From NCBI RefSeq assembly GCF_000422425.1, contig NZ_AULT01000037.1, forward strand, positions 1 through 64,000: DNA of 64,000 nucleotides, in the 5' to 3' direction. Position numbers and translations under genes: made by a program. This document shows, one piece after another, positions 54,116 through 61,885 of the stretch (its first letter is position 1; every line of letters starts with the position of its first letter). This stretch comes from Oceanospirillum beijerinckii DSM 7166 (GTDB lineage Bacteria > Pseudomonadota > Gammaproteobacteria > Pseudomonadales > Halomonadaceae). The notes below the pieces were generated by a model, which was given only the letters and a program-made list of their open reading frames with translations, had not been told where the DNA came from and did not search any database.

Positions 54116-54147
54116 ATAAAAACGCCCCGCCGGGTTAGGGCAGGGCG
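54116..54147 (-). terminator. Intrinsic terminator of yccA
   Basis: On the minus strand CGCCCTGCC pairs with GGCGGGGCG (one G-U) over a 7-base loop, followed by TTTTTATTT, 25 bp past the yccA-like stop. Confidence 0.85.
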
Positions 54148-54171
54148 CTTAGTATATCTAAATCGACTGTA

Positions 54172-54840
54172 TCAGTCGTCGCCCAGTACCCCAAATAGCT
54201 GAAGCAAGCTTAGGAAGAGGTTATATAAGGACAAATACAAGCTCACGGTTGCCGCGATATAGTTCTGCTGACCACCATTTACGATAGCGCTGGTCTCATA
54301 CAGAATCGCCGCACAGGCAAACAGCGCAAAACCGGCAGAAATTGCCAGCTGCAGGCCAGGGATTTCAGTAAACAGGCCAACAACCACAGCCCCCATCAGC
54401 ACGATACCGCCTGCAAACAGGAAGCCGCTCAGGAAGCTGAAATCTTTTTTCGATGCCAGCGCATAGCCAGACAGCGCCAGGAAGATCACCGCAGTACTAC
54501 CCAGAGCATTAGCAACGGTTTGACCGCCACCCGGCAAACTCATATAAGCAGACACCACAGGGCCAATAGATAGCCCCATAAAACCAGTGAAGGCAAAAGC
54601 CAGTACCAAACCCAGCGCGCTGTTCTGGAACTTATTTACCAGGAACATCAGGCCAAAGGCACCGATAAAGAACACAAAAATATTCATCCGCTCAAGGCCC
54701 ATCATCATGGACAATACAGCGGTACAAGCACTGAAAGCCAAGGTCAGGCTTAGCAGCATAAAGGTATTACGCACAACTTTGTTAACCGGAACAGCTTGAG
54801 TCTGCTGTTGCGCGGCCATATCGTATTGTTCGAAAGCCAT
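54172..54840 (-). CDS. Bax inhibitor-1/YccA family membrane protein
   Basis: A 222-residue protein with seven hydrophobic segments (NTFMLLSLTLAFSACTAVLSMM, IFVFFIGAFGLMFLV, LGLVLAFAFTGFMGLSIGPVVSAY, and more). FTGFMGLSIGPVV and the C-terminal SLYLSLYNLFLSLLQLFGVLGDD are family features. E. coli YccA modulates FtsH proteolysis and protects SecY; others conduct Ca2+. GGAGAGA precedes the ATG at 54840; a nine-residue extension is possible. It shares strand and neighbourhood with the tus genes but ends in its own terminator. Confidence 0.93.
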   Translation of the reverse strand: MAFEQYDMAAQQQTQAVPVNKVVRNTFMLLSLTLAFSACTAVLSMMMGLERMNIFVFFIGAFGLMFLVNKFQNSALGLVLAFAFTGFMGLSIGPVVSAYMSLPGGGQTVANALGSTAVIFLALSGYALASKKDFSFLSGFLFAGGIVLMGAVVVGLFTEIPGLQLAISAGFALFACAAILYETSAIVNGGQQNYIAATVSLYLSLYNLFLSLLQLFGVLGDD

Positions 54841-54943
54841 TTCTTTCTCTCCAGACAGAAAACACAACTCTGTAGACCTATTGTCACTGAATCAGTTCCA
54901 AAGTCAAAGAAATCATATCAGGAGAAAAAACAATAAATTATGG

Positions 54944-54971
54944 TTGACGAAAAAAAACAGGCTGGTAATAT
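54944..54971 (+). promoter_or_regulatory. Sigma-70 promoter of tRNA-Ser
   Basis: -35 TTGACG and -10 TAATAT are 16 bp apart, followed by a GC-rich discriminator (ACGCCCCCG) expected of stringently controlled stable-RNA promoters. The tRNA begins 11 bp after the -10 box. Confidence 0.8.
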
Positions 54972-54982
54972 ACGCCCCCGTT

Positions 54983-55073
54983 GGAGGGATGGCTGAGCGG
55001 CTGAAAGCACCGGTCTTGAAAACCGGCAAGGGTTAATAGCCCTTCCAGGGTTCAAATCCCTGTCCCTCCGCCA
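54983..55073 (+). tRNA. tRNA-Ser(UGA)
   Basis: A 91-nt class II tRNA with encoded CCA. The acceptor stem GGAGGGA pairs with TCCCTCC, discriminator G. The anticodon loop CTTGAAA, between CCGGT and ACCGG, gives anticodon TGA at 55017-55019. A long variable arm (CAAGGGTTAATAGCCCTT) and T-arm AGGGTTCAAATCCCT are present. It decodes UCA-type serine codons. It has its own promoter and terminator. Confidence 0.97.
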
Positions 55074-55080
55074 TTATTTA

Positions 55081-55113
55081 AAACCCCGCTAGTTCGCTAG
55101 CGGGGTTTTTTAT
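55081..55113 (+). terminator. Terminator of tRNA-Ser
   Basis: AAACCCCGCTAG and CTAGCGGGGTTT form a perfect stem with loop TTCG, then TTTT. Confidence 0.93.
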
Positions 55114-55213
55114 TGCCTGAAGAAAAGTGATGAAAATAGATTACTGGGACCAGGCCAGGATTTCGTCTAGTGGTCCGTGTGATTAGTTCGAAGACATTCC
55201 TTAATAATAATTT

Positions 55214-55818
55214 CGCACTAAACCAGTAAGCTACGTATATAAAAGTGATCTTTTATTAGGATTGCACCCTGAGTGGTTGGAGTTTGGCACTGACAGCCCT
55301 CACAAACAATCGAACAACCAGACCGAGCTGGCAGGTTTTATTAAACCTTGGGATAGTGGCACTCCCTTGGATGATGAAGTAGAGCTGCCCTTTTTCACGG
55401 AGGTTGAGTTGTCTGCAGGTAATGGATCTACCCAGGTAGTTGAAAGCCATGGACCAAAATTAAGGTTTGCCAAAAGTACTTTGCGCCGAGTGGGGGGGTT
55501 CAGCCTCAGCAAGCTGCTTGCATGACTGTAACAGGTGATTCAATGGCCTCTATGTTGAATGATGGTGTCGTAGTAGGGGTTAATCTCGGTGAGACCAAGA
55601 TAAAAGATAGCTCTATCTACGCACTGGATCAGGAAGGGATGCTTAAGGTGAAAATTCTGCATCGCTTGCCAGGCGGAGGCCTGAGAATTCGCAGCCTGAA
55701 TCGGGACGATTATCCAGATGAAGATTATGACGCCTCTTACTTTATTGAACATGTAAAAATTATTGAACATGTAAAAATTCTGGGCAAGATTTTCTGGTAC
55801 TCCGGTTTGATTTACTAA
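55214..55818 (+). pseudogene. S24 (LexA/CI-like) phage-type repressor, truncated and frameshifted
   Basis: The frame begins without a helix-turn-helix (YKSDLLLGLHPEWLEFGTD), continues with GTPLDDEVELPFFTEVEL and KLRFAKSTLRR, then meets a G7 tract (55491-55498) that shifts frame. The catalytic half resumes as VTGDSMASMLNDGVVVGVN (Ser nucleophile) and EGMLKVKILHRLPGGGLRIRS (Lys), ending KIFWYSGL. These are hallmarks of self-cleaving phage repressors with an S24 peptidase domain. The DNA-binding domain is missing, so the gene is dead unless part of a larger frame outside the readable region. It lies 140 bp past tRNA-Ser, a usual phage integration site. Confidence 0.78.
55743..55778. repeat. 18-bp tandem duplication inside the repressor remnant
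   Basis: TATTGAACATGTAAAAAT occurs twice in a row, duplicating six codons (IEHVKI) near the C-terminus. The duplication keeps the frame. Confidence 0.9.
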
Positions 55819-56524
55819 CTACTGTTTTTCCTTTTGCTGTGCTCGAACTATCAGATTTAACTGAGACTTCGAGCCTTATTGATTCTTCGCCCCTCCTTTC
55901 TCGCACTTTGGCCTTATGCTGCCTTAAATCGTTTACTTATTGATGAATATCTATGCTGTCTTGCAGTTTAAGGGCAGGTGAAGTGCTGATGCCAAAAAAA
56001 CTTAACTCTTTGCCTGGAGCAAAGTGCCATACCTAATGCTATTGAGTCATCAGCAACAAGCGGCATAAACGCTTTCGCAGTAAAACATGAGCCTTCCCTT
56101 TGCTATGGATAATCTCTGTTCTAATGAGAGATACACTGAATTACTTTTATTTCACTCTATATGTATATTTCTGTTTTAGTTGAATAATAGACGCACAAAA
56201 AACGTCGCGTCAGCAGGTCACTTTATTCCTCTGTCATTGATCGAACAATGTCGATAAATTTTCTTTGTCAATGAATAAGCCTTCTTGTTAGAGGCTGCTT
56301 GTTAAGAATACATATAAATCAAAAGAACATTTAAGTTACATGCTAAAAATTTGTAAATTGACACTTACTTTTTAATTTTCCTGGTGATTTAACGAAAAAC
56401 TCAGGGTTATACCTAGTATGCGCAGCCGGATAACTCGTTTAGAATTATGATCAATTAAATAATCCCTCAATTATTTCTTTAAGCAATTATTATTGCCAAC
56501 TGAAATAAATCAAAGGAGTGTATT
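55819..56524. other. 706-bp AT-rich region without recognisable genes
   Basis: No frame with a ribosome site or family match on either strand, and no copy of the tRNA-Ser 3' end that would mark an attachment site. A promoter for the small membrane ORF must lie near its right end. Confidence 0.5.
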
Positions 56525-56632
56525 ATGCAGCAAGGTGAGCAGCAACCTCTCCCTCTTTGGGTAAAAGTCATTTGGACTATCTGTACTTTAGCTCTTGCAT
56601 ATCGAATGTTTATGGCTTCCGAGTGGTTCTGA
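56525..56632 (+). CDS. Small membrane protein, 35 codons
   Basis: A 35-residue peptide: MQQGEQQPLPLWVKVIWTIC, then a hydrophobic run TLALAYRMFMASEWF. Residues 9-31 form one transmembrane helix with a Gln/Glu-rich head. GGAG lies 6 bases before the ATG, in the strong position, and the frame closes cleanly with TGA. Bacterial small membrane proteins of this size often act on larger transporters or as stress peptides. No family is recognised. It lies 160 bp before hda on the same strand. Confidence 0.55.
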   Translation: MQQGEQQPLPLWVKVIWTICTLALAYRMFMASEWF

Positions 56633-56790
56633 CTGGGTCCCAAATCACGGTCCGACCATAAACAGTCGGAGCAGGCTTACATTTTATATCCAAAAAATAC
56701 TGTATGAATGAACAAAAGGGTTTCTTTTGTTGCCTAAAGCAGATAAGTTATAGGGAATTTTATTGGTTTTTTAGAGTAAGTCATTGAAAT

Positions 56791-57495
56791 ATGGCTGATT
56801 TCGAATCATCACAGCTTTCTTTAAGTATAGGTCTGAGAGACGATGCGACCTTCGCAAATTTTCTGTCAGCAGATAATGCTCCTGTTATAGCGGCGCTTCA
56901 GTCTCAGATAAGAGGATGTGGCGAGAGTTTTCAGTACCTGTATGGTGGTGGAGATTCCGGGAAAAGTCATTTGTTGCAGGCAGTTTGTCACTTGTCCGAT
57001 GAACTCGGCTTAAGATCTGTTTATCTTCCGCTGGAAGAGCTGGCGCTACTATCGCCGGATCTTTTGGACGGCATGGAAGATTTAGACCTGGTATGCGTCG
57101 ATGACCTTCACCTGGTCGCGGGCCGCAAGAAGTGGGAAACGGCGTTATTCCATTTCTTTAACCGTATGCGGGATGCAGGGCGCTACCTGATTATCTCTGC
57201 AGATGCTGCACCTGGGCAGCTAGGGATTAAATTACCTGATTTAGCCTCCCGTTTGGCCTGGGGGGTTACCTTATCGCTACAAAGCCTGACAGATGAGCAG
57301 AAAAATGAGGCGCTGAAGCTCAGAGCTAAAGAGCGTGGGCTAGAATTAACAGATGAAGTTGCACGTTATATTCTACATCGTGGGCCAAGAACTCTGAGAG
57401 AGTTGTTTGATATGCTGGCTAGATTGGATCATGCATCTTTGATGGCTAAAAGAAAATTGACAATACCTTTTGTACGGGAAACGTTGCAGTGGTAA
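56791..57495 (+). CDS. hda: DnaA regulatory inactivator Hda
   Basis: A 234-residue AAA+ DnaA homologue that, bound to the DNA sliding clamp, triggers hydrolysis of DnaA-ATP. The clamp-binding motif QLSLSI is at 8-13, the Walker A YGGGDSGKSHLLQ at about 51-62, and Walker B LVCVDDLHLVAG; sensor 2 is RGPRTLRELFDMLARLD. Hda lacks the DnaA DNA-binding domain, as here. It is followed 67 bp later by a PAS/GGDEF-like gene on the same strand, possibly cotranscribed. An 8-bp hairpin (AACAAAAG/CTTTTGTT) lies about 60 bp upstream. Confidence 0.95.
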   Translation: MADFESSQLSLSIGLRDDATFANFLSADNAPVIAALQSQIRGCGESFQYLYGGGDSGKSHLLQAVCHLSDELGLRSVYLPLEELALLSPDLLDGMEDLDLVCVDDLHLVAGRKKWETALFHFFNRMRDAGRYLIISADAAPGQLGIKLPDLASRLAWGVTLSLQSLTDEQKNEALKLRAKERGLELTDEVARYILHRGPRTLRELFDMLARLDHASLMAKRKLTIPFVRETLQW

Positions 57496-57562
57496 GTTAA
57501 AGCATGTATTCCTTGTAAATTTTTCCCTTGGATGTATGGGTGTTAGATAAAAGGAGGGTACT

Positions 57563-58519
57563 ATGAGCGCAGTATCCGATCATTTGATTGGTGCGGTGAT
57601 GGCTCAGTCTAAAGAGCTGTTGCTGCTGTTGGACCCTGAAAGTCTTAAGTTTATCTATAGTAACTCTGCTGCAGAAACATATCTGGGCTATGCAGCGGGT
57701 GAAATCTGTGATCTCCCTCCACATAATCTTTTACCTGAATTTTTAGAGCCAGAGGTGGCTAATTTAATTGAAAACCTGGCCTCTCAGCCTGATTCGCCTA
57801 TCTCCATGAACACCGTCCTGGTGTCCAAACTATCTGGTTTGCGCGATTATGTGCTACAGATGCAGTATGTGGATGTTGAAGATAAAAAAATGGTATTGAT
57901 TGCGGGTCATGATGTGACAGACCGTATGGCTGAAGCGGATCAGATGCAGGAGATGCTGGCCGATGCTCAAATGAACTCGATGCTAGACCAGGGAACAGGT
58001 TTGATGCAGAAAGTATTTTTCCTGCCCTATCTGCTCGCGACTATGCATAAATCTGTTGAAACAAAGCAGCCCTATGGTTTGATATTACTGGATATCACCA
58101 ATATTCCTGAGATTAATGAACAGTTTGGTCAGGCCGCTGGTGATAGGGTCCTATTGCATGTGGGTCAGATTGTGAAGCGCTTAGTGGAGTTTCCTGAATT
58201 TGCAGCACGCTTTTCAGGCAAAAAAGTTTGTCTGCTAATGTCTGAGGCAAACAAGGGGAGTGTGCAAGAGTTAGTGAAGCAGTTAATGCGGGCTATGGGA
58301 CGTCTTGCTTATCCCAATTATCCTAGCCTCTCTATTCAGCCAAGAATGGGAGTATTTTTTGGCAAGCAGGCGTTTGACCCAGAGCAGATACTGGAGCTGA
58401 TAGGCGAAGATTATAAACTCAAGCGCGAAGAGAAGCCCGATCTCTTAGTACTATTAAACCCTGAGCTTCCCGCTGATGAGGCCCCCAGAGCTGATCCAGT
58501 TGAGCCGAATAGAGATTAA
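57563..58519 (+). CDS. PAS domain protein with degenerate GGDEF domain
   Basis: A 318-residue cytoplasmic signalling protein. Residues 10-125 form a PAS domain (DPESLKFIYSNSAAETYLGYAAGEI, VLIAGHDVTDRM). Residues 140-290 have a GGDEF-domain topology (DQGTGLMQKVFFLPYLLATMHKSV, YGLILLDITNIPEINEQFGQAAGDRVLLHVGQI). The signature GGDEF is replaced by FSGKKV, so cyclic-di-GMP synthesis is unlikely; the protein probably binds ligand or partner instead. AGGAGG precedes the ATG. It is directly after hda, and a bidirectional terminator follows. Confidence 0.88.
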   Translation: MSAVSDHLIGAVMAQSKELLLLLDPESLKFIYSNSAAETYLGYAAGEICDLPPHNLLPEFLEPEVANLIENLASQPDSPISMNTVLVSKLSGLRDYVLQMQYVDVEDKKMVLIAGHDVTDRMAEADQMQEMLADAQMNSMLDQGTGLMQKVFFLPYLLATMHKSVETKQPYGLILLDITNIPEINEQFGQAAGDRVLLHVGQIVKRLVEFPEFAARFSGKKVCLLMSEANKGSVQELVKQLMRAMGRLAYPNYPSLSIQPRMGVFFGKQAFDPEQILELIGEDYKLKREEKPDLLVLLNPELPADEAPRADPVEPNRD

Positions 58520-58550
58520 AAGCTATTTATCAAAGGCGTAGAAGCTATCC

Positions 58551-58582
58551 AAAAAGAGGAGCTAAAGTGAGCTCCTCTTTTT
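58551..58582. terminator. Bidirectional terminator between the GGDEF-like gene and purC
   Basis: AAAAAGAGGAGCT and AGCTCCTCTTTTT form a 13-bp perfect stem around a 6-base loop, serving both convergent genes. Confidence 0.93.
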
Positions 58583-58607
58583 ATCCGCACGCTTGCTATG
58601 ACTAGTA

Positions 58608-59714
58608 TTAGCCGTCAATCAAACCGTACTGATCACGCAGAATGTCAATGATCTCTGCTTTAGGGTTGTCAGACAGTACCAGTTTTCCACCGATAATCTT
58701 TTCTGCGATACCTACGTAGGTCTCAGAGACTTTCATCATAACCGCTTCTGGTAGGGCATTATCACGAGCCAGAGCGTAACGCTCTTCCATACGGTTCTTA
58801 TTCAGTAGAATATCCGGGTCAGGGAAGTGATTCAGCAGCATCTGACGGAAACCCTCTTTAGAGTTTTCGATCACTTTGCCTTCTCGGTAGTTCGGGCCAT
58901 CCCAGATACGGGAAGAATCCGGTGTACCCACCTCATCCATATAGATCAGTTTTTCGTTGCCTGCGGCATCGGTCACGTAACCAAACTCAAACTTAGTATC
59001 AACAAATACCTGATCCAGTTTAGCCAGCTCTTCACTGATGACATTAAAGCCTTCTTTAAGCAGTTTTTCGTACTGAGCGATATCGTCTGCAGACTTAAAC
59101 TGAAAGGCTTCAAAGTTATTGGCGATATCATCTCGGGTGATATTGACATCATCCACTTCAGGTATACCCGGCACACCGGAAATAATACCCTTGGTTGATG
59201 GAGTGATCAGCAGCTCAGGCAGTTTCTGATCTTTTTGCAGATTATCTGGCAGTTGGATACCACAGAATTCGCGCTCGCCTTTATCATAAGCACGCCACAT
59301 AGAGCCTGTGATGTACTGGCGACAGATCGCCTCGATCATTACCGGCTTGGCTTTTTGCACAATCCAGACAAAGGGGTGTGGGATATCCAGAATATGGCTA
59401 TCGGCCAGGCCCTGTTCGCGGAACAGTTTAAACCAATGATTAGAGATAGCATTCAGTGCAGCGCCTTTACCCGGAATGCCTTGTATACCGCCTTCACCGT
59501 GCCAGATGCACTCAAACGCTGAGATACGGTCACTGATAACCATAATCGCCAGAGGGGCATCAGCTGCGACATCGTAACCTTTTTCCTGAATCAGGCGGCG
59601 GCTGTCTTCTTCTGTCAGCCAGTAAACAGAGCGTACTTTACCGCTATGAACCGGAACGTCGGTACGGATTGGCAGGTCATCGTTCACTGCCAGCACTTTA
59701 TCAGCAAGACTCAT
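58608..59714 (-). CDS. purC: SAICAR synthase (long form), PurC
   Basis: A 368-residue phosphoribosylaminoimidazole-succinocarboxamide synthase: CAIR + aspartate + ATP to SAICAR in purine synthesis. [12 protein letters not shown] is the glycine-rich ATP loop, [39 protein letters not shown] the signature, and [27 protein letters not shown] the catalytic and metal sites. It is the longer PurC type (about 367 residues, known from vibrios), not the 237-residue E. coli form. AGGA lies 8-9 bases before the ATG. The gene appears monocistronic with a shared terminator. Confidence 0.94.
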   Translation of the reverse strand: MSLADKVLAVNDDLPIRTDVPVHSGKVRSVYWLTEEDSRRLIQEKGYDVAADAPLAIMVISDRISAFECIWHGEGGIQGIPGKGAALNAISNHWFKLFREQGLADSHILDIPHPFVWIVQKAKPVMIEAICRQYITGSMWRAYDKGEREFCGIQLPDNLQKDQKLPELLITPSTKGIISGVPGIPEVDDVNITRDDIANNFEAFQFKSADDIAQYEKLLKEGFNVISEELAKLDQVFVDTKFEFGYVTDAAGNEKLIYMDEVGTPDSSRIWDGPNYREGKVIENSKEGFRQMLLNHFPDPDILLNKNRMEERYALARDNALPEAVMMKVSETYVGIAEKIIGGKLVLSDNPKAEIIDILRDQYGLIDG

Positions 59715-59761
59715 TGCAATATGTCCTGTTAGGGTAAACTAAATTTTTCGGCGCTTTTAGG

Positions 59762-60181
59762 TTAATGCTTGGCATTAAACTCATCGGGATCGTTAGTAAT
59801 CTCAACGTCTACTTTTGGCGCTGGGATATCATAGTCGTGCACACGTTCCCAACCGTCTTTTTCTGCACCCGGTACGCGCTCCCAAACAGTGCCAGCGTTA
59901 TATTCCACCAGCTTGGTCAGGGTATCGTCCATTTTACACATGCTTTCAACAGGTACTGTCATCATGCTGTTAAGCTCATCGGCCAGAAACTCTTCGCTTT
60001 CATAGCCGGAGTACATGCGCCAGCCGGTATCATTCAGGTGCTCGGGTACCGTTTTATACATAAAACGAACGGGCAAACGCTCTTCAATCACCATTTTAGA
60101 AACCAGACATAAAAAACCGTTTTTGGTTTGGTTGGTTTCCAGTTCAGGGGTTTTCGGATCATCGAGATGAGGCGTTTTCAT
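59762..60181 (-). CDS. DUF2185 / Imm33-type protein
   Basis: A 139-residue soluble protein. GFLCLVSKMVIEERLPVRFMYKTVPEHLNDTGWRMYSGYESEEFL is the DUF2185 (immunity protein Imm33) core, with the invariant DTGWRxxSGxE. In polymorphic-toxin loci the family neutralises a toxin, but stand-alone housekeeping copies like this are common and of unknown role. No toxin gene is near. GGAG precedes the ATG. It lies 47 bp upstream of purC on the same strand, so cotranscription is possible. Confidence 0.85.
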   Translation of the reverse strand: MKTPHLDDPKTPELETNQTKNGFLCLVSKMVIEERLPVRFMYKTVPEHLNDTGWRMYSGYESEEFLADELNSMMTVPVESMCKMDDTLTKLVEYNAGTVWERVPGAEKDGWERVHDYDIPAPKVDVEITNDPDEFNAKH

Positions 60182-60305
60182 GTCCGCTCCGGTCTTAGTG
60201 AATTAAGGCTGAGTATTGTAATACACAGAGCGGTTTAGGGGAATTTTTACCGCGTTTCAGACTGCTAGAGTTTTCGTTACGGCAAGAGAATATCTATGTG
60301 AAATT

Positions 60306-60338
60306 AAAATCAGCCGGTCTTTGTAACCAGCTGATTTT
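60306..60338 (-). terminator. Terminator of the DUF945 gene
   Basis: On the minus strand AAAATCAGCTGGT pairs with ACCGGCTGATTTT (one G-T), followed by AATTTC, 13 bp past the stop. Confidence 0.75.
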
Positions 60339-60350
60339 GTTAATGCTTCT

Positions 60351-61643
60351 TTAAAAAGAAACGTCATTTAATACCAGCTGTCCATCTTTAAGGCGGGCTT
60401 TTAACACCAGATCTTCACCTACTTCACGGTAGGCGCCACGCTGGTTTAACTGAGCCGCCAGAGCTTGTAAAGGCGATATCTTTTCAACCAGTGATTTACT
60501 GATATTGAGATCGCTATTGACCACCACGAACTGAGTCAGCAACGGTGCAAAACTAAACGCTTGCAACAATTCTTGGGTGTTAGCATCCAGACTGAGGTTT
60601 AAGTTGCCGTTGATATTGCCGTCAGGGGTGGACAGGTCCAGCGTATGAATATCCAGATTTAACATCTGAATAAAATCAGCAAACAAAGGGAAAACCTTCT
60701 GAGCATCTTGCTGAGTCATTTGATCTGTTTGCATCTGTTGGCTGGCTTCGATCAGTGCTTCTGTAGCGCTTACTGTGGGGCCGGATAAAACATAAGATAT
60801 CTCACTGGCCTTTAGCTCCAGCATCGATTGCTGATTTTGGCTGGCCGAGAGTGAGTTCAGAGTAATAGTGCTGTTATAGCTGATGCTCTCAGCTCCTTCA
60901 CTGCTTTTTTCAATATCAAAATTATCACTTAGCTGAAGTTGCTGGCTATTGAGGTTGATGACGTTGTTACCAAAATCAAACCTATCCAGATTGATATGGC
61001 TTTGATAACGCCAGATATAATCGCTGACCGGATTCCCCGAGGCTTTTATCTTCAGGCTACCTAACGATAAATGGTCGCTACTGGCATTCAGATCAGCACC
61101 GTTCCAGGTGCCCTGTAACTGATATTGCTGTGGATCGATCTGATAAATCAGACGCATATTTGCGGGCTTGACCTTAATCTCACCACCGTGAGGACCTTCT
61201 GGCTTTAGGGTAAAGGCATCAAGATAACTATTAACCACGGCTGTATCAACGGAAACCTCTCCGTCAAAGCGCACAGGCACTATACCGTTAAAGTCTTTAT
61301 CGACAATTGTTTTAATATTCTCAGTAACGACAACATTTGACTTAAACGTTGCGCTGCTAATGCCATGATCAATCTTATGTCGTAGTTCGATATAGTCATC
61401 GGGATGGCTGATTGCGCCTGTTTGATCTTTCAAAATGATACGAGTAATCACTTCACTGGAGTAAGCTGATTTCTGATAGTCTGTGATCTCAATCTGAAAA
61501 CTATTACCGGGCTGTGCGTTGGTTGCCTGCACCGCCTGCTGCAACTGGCTTTGCACTGTATTACCGACCTTGATCGGCATGTAGGCGGCAGCGCCACCTG
61601 CAATAGCAAGGCCAGCAACGCTCCCTGTGATCAGTTTATTCAT
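60351..61643 (-). CDS. DUF945/YdgA family exported protein
   Basis: A 430-residue protein with an N-terminal signal anchor (KLITGSVAGLAIAGGAAAYMPIKVG) and a long beta-rich body (EITDYQKSAYSSEVITRIILKD, GEIKVKPANMRLIYQIDPQQYQLQG). This is the YdgA-like DUF945 architecture of envelope proteins about 400-500 residues long. No catalytic motif is known. It is divergent from an AsmA/DUF748-like gene, which has a similar anchor and beta-rich body, so both may serve the outer envelope. AGGA precedes the ATG, terminator downstream. Confidence 0.88.
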   Translation of the reverse strand: MNKLITGSVAGLAIAGGAAAYMPIKVGNTVQSQLQQAVQATNAQPGNSFQIEITDYQKSAYSSEVITRIILKDQTGAISHPDDYIELRHKIDHGISSATFKSNVVVTENIKTIVDKDFNGIVPVRFDGEVSVDTAVVNSYLDAFTLKPEGPHGGEIKVKPANMRLIYQIDPQQYQLQGTWNGADLNASSDHLSLGSLKIKASGNPVSDYIWRYQSHINLDRFDFGNNVINLNSQQLQLSDNFDIEKSSEGAESISYNSTITLNSLSASQNQQSMLELKASEISYVLSGPTVSATEALIEASQQMQTDQMTQQDAQKVFPLFADFIQMLNLDIHTLDLSTPDGNINGNLNLSLDANTQELLQAFSFAPLLTQFVVVNSDLNISKSLVEKISPLQALAAQLNQRGAYREVGEDLVLKARLKDGQLVLNDVSF

Positions 61644-61885
61644 TCTAGGGTCCTGGTTTTTTTATTGGTTACGGATAGCTACTATATTTTAGTAATGAGC
61701 AGGTTTTTGCTGTCTTTGCCACATCATAACAAGGAACGGCAAACCAAAGGTTAAGTTTTTCCAATTTGGTTGCGATAATAAGATATTGAAAATTATCGTA
61801 AATAAAATAAAAACTGACATGTTACTCTATTTGGTATAGCCACTCTAATTTGCATTATATTCGTCGAGCCAGGAAGTCACTCCGT

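Noticed and set aside
54983-56790. Complete prophage or integrated island at tRNA-Ser
   Set aside because: No integrase, structural genes or duplicated tRNA 3' end are visible; only a repressor remnant remains.
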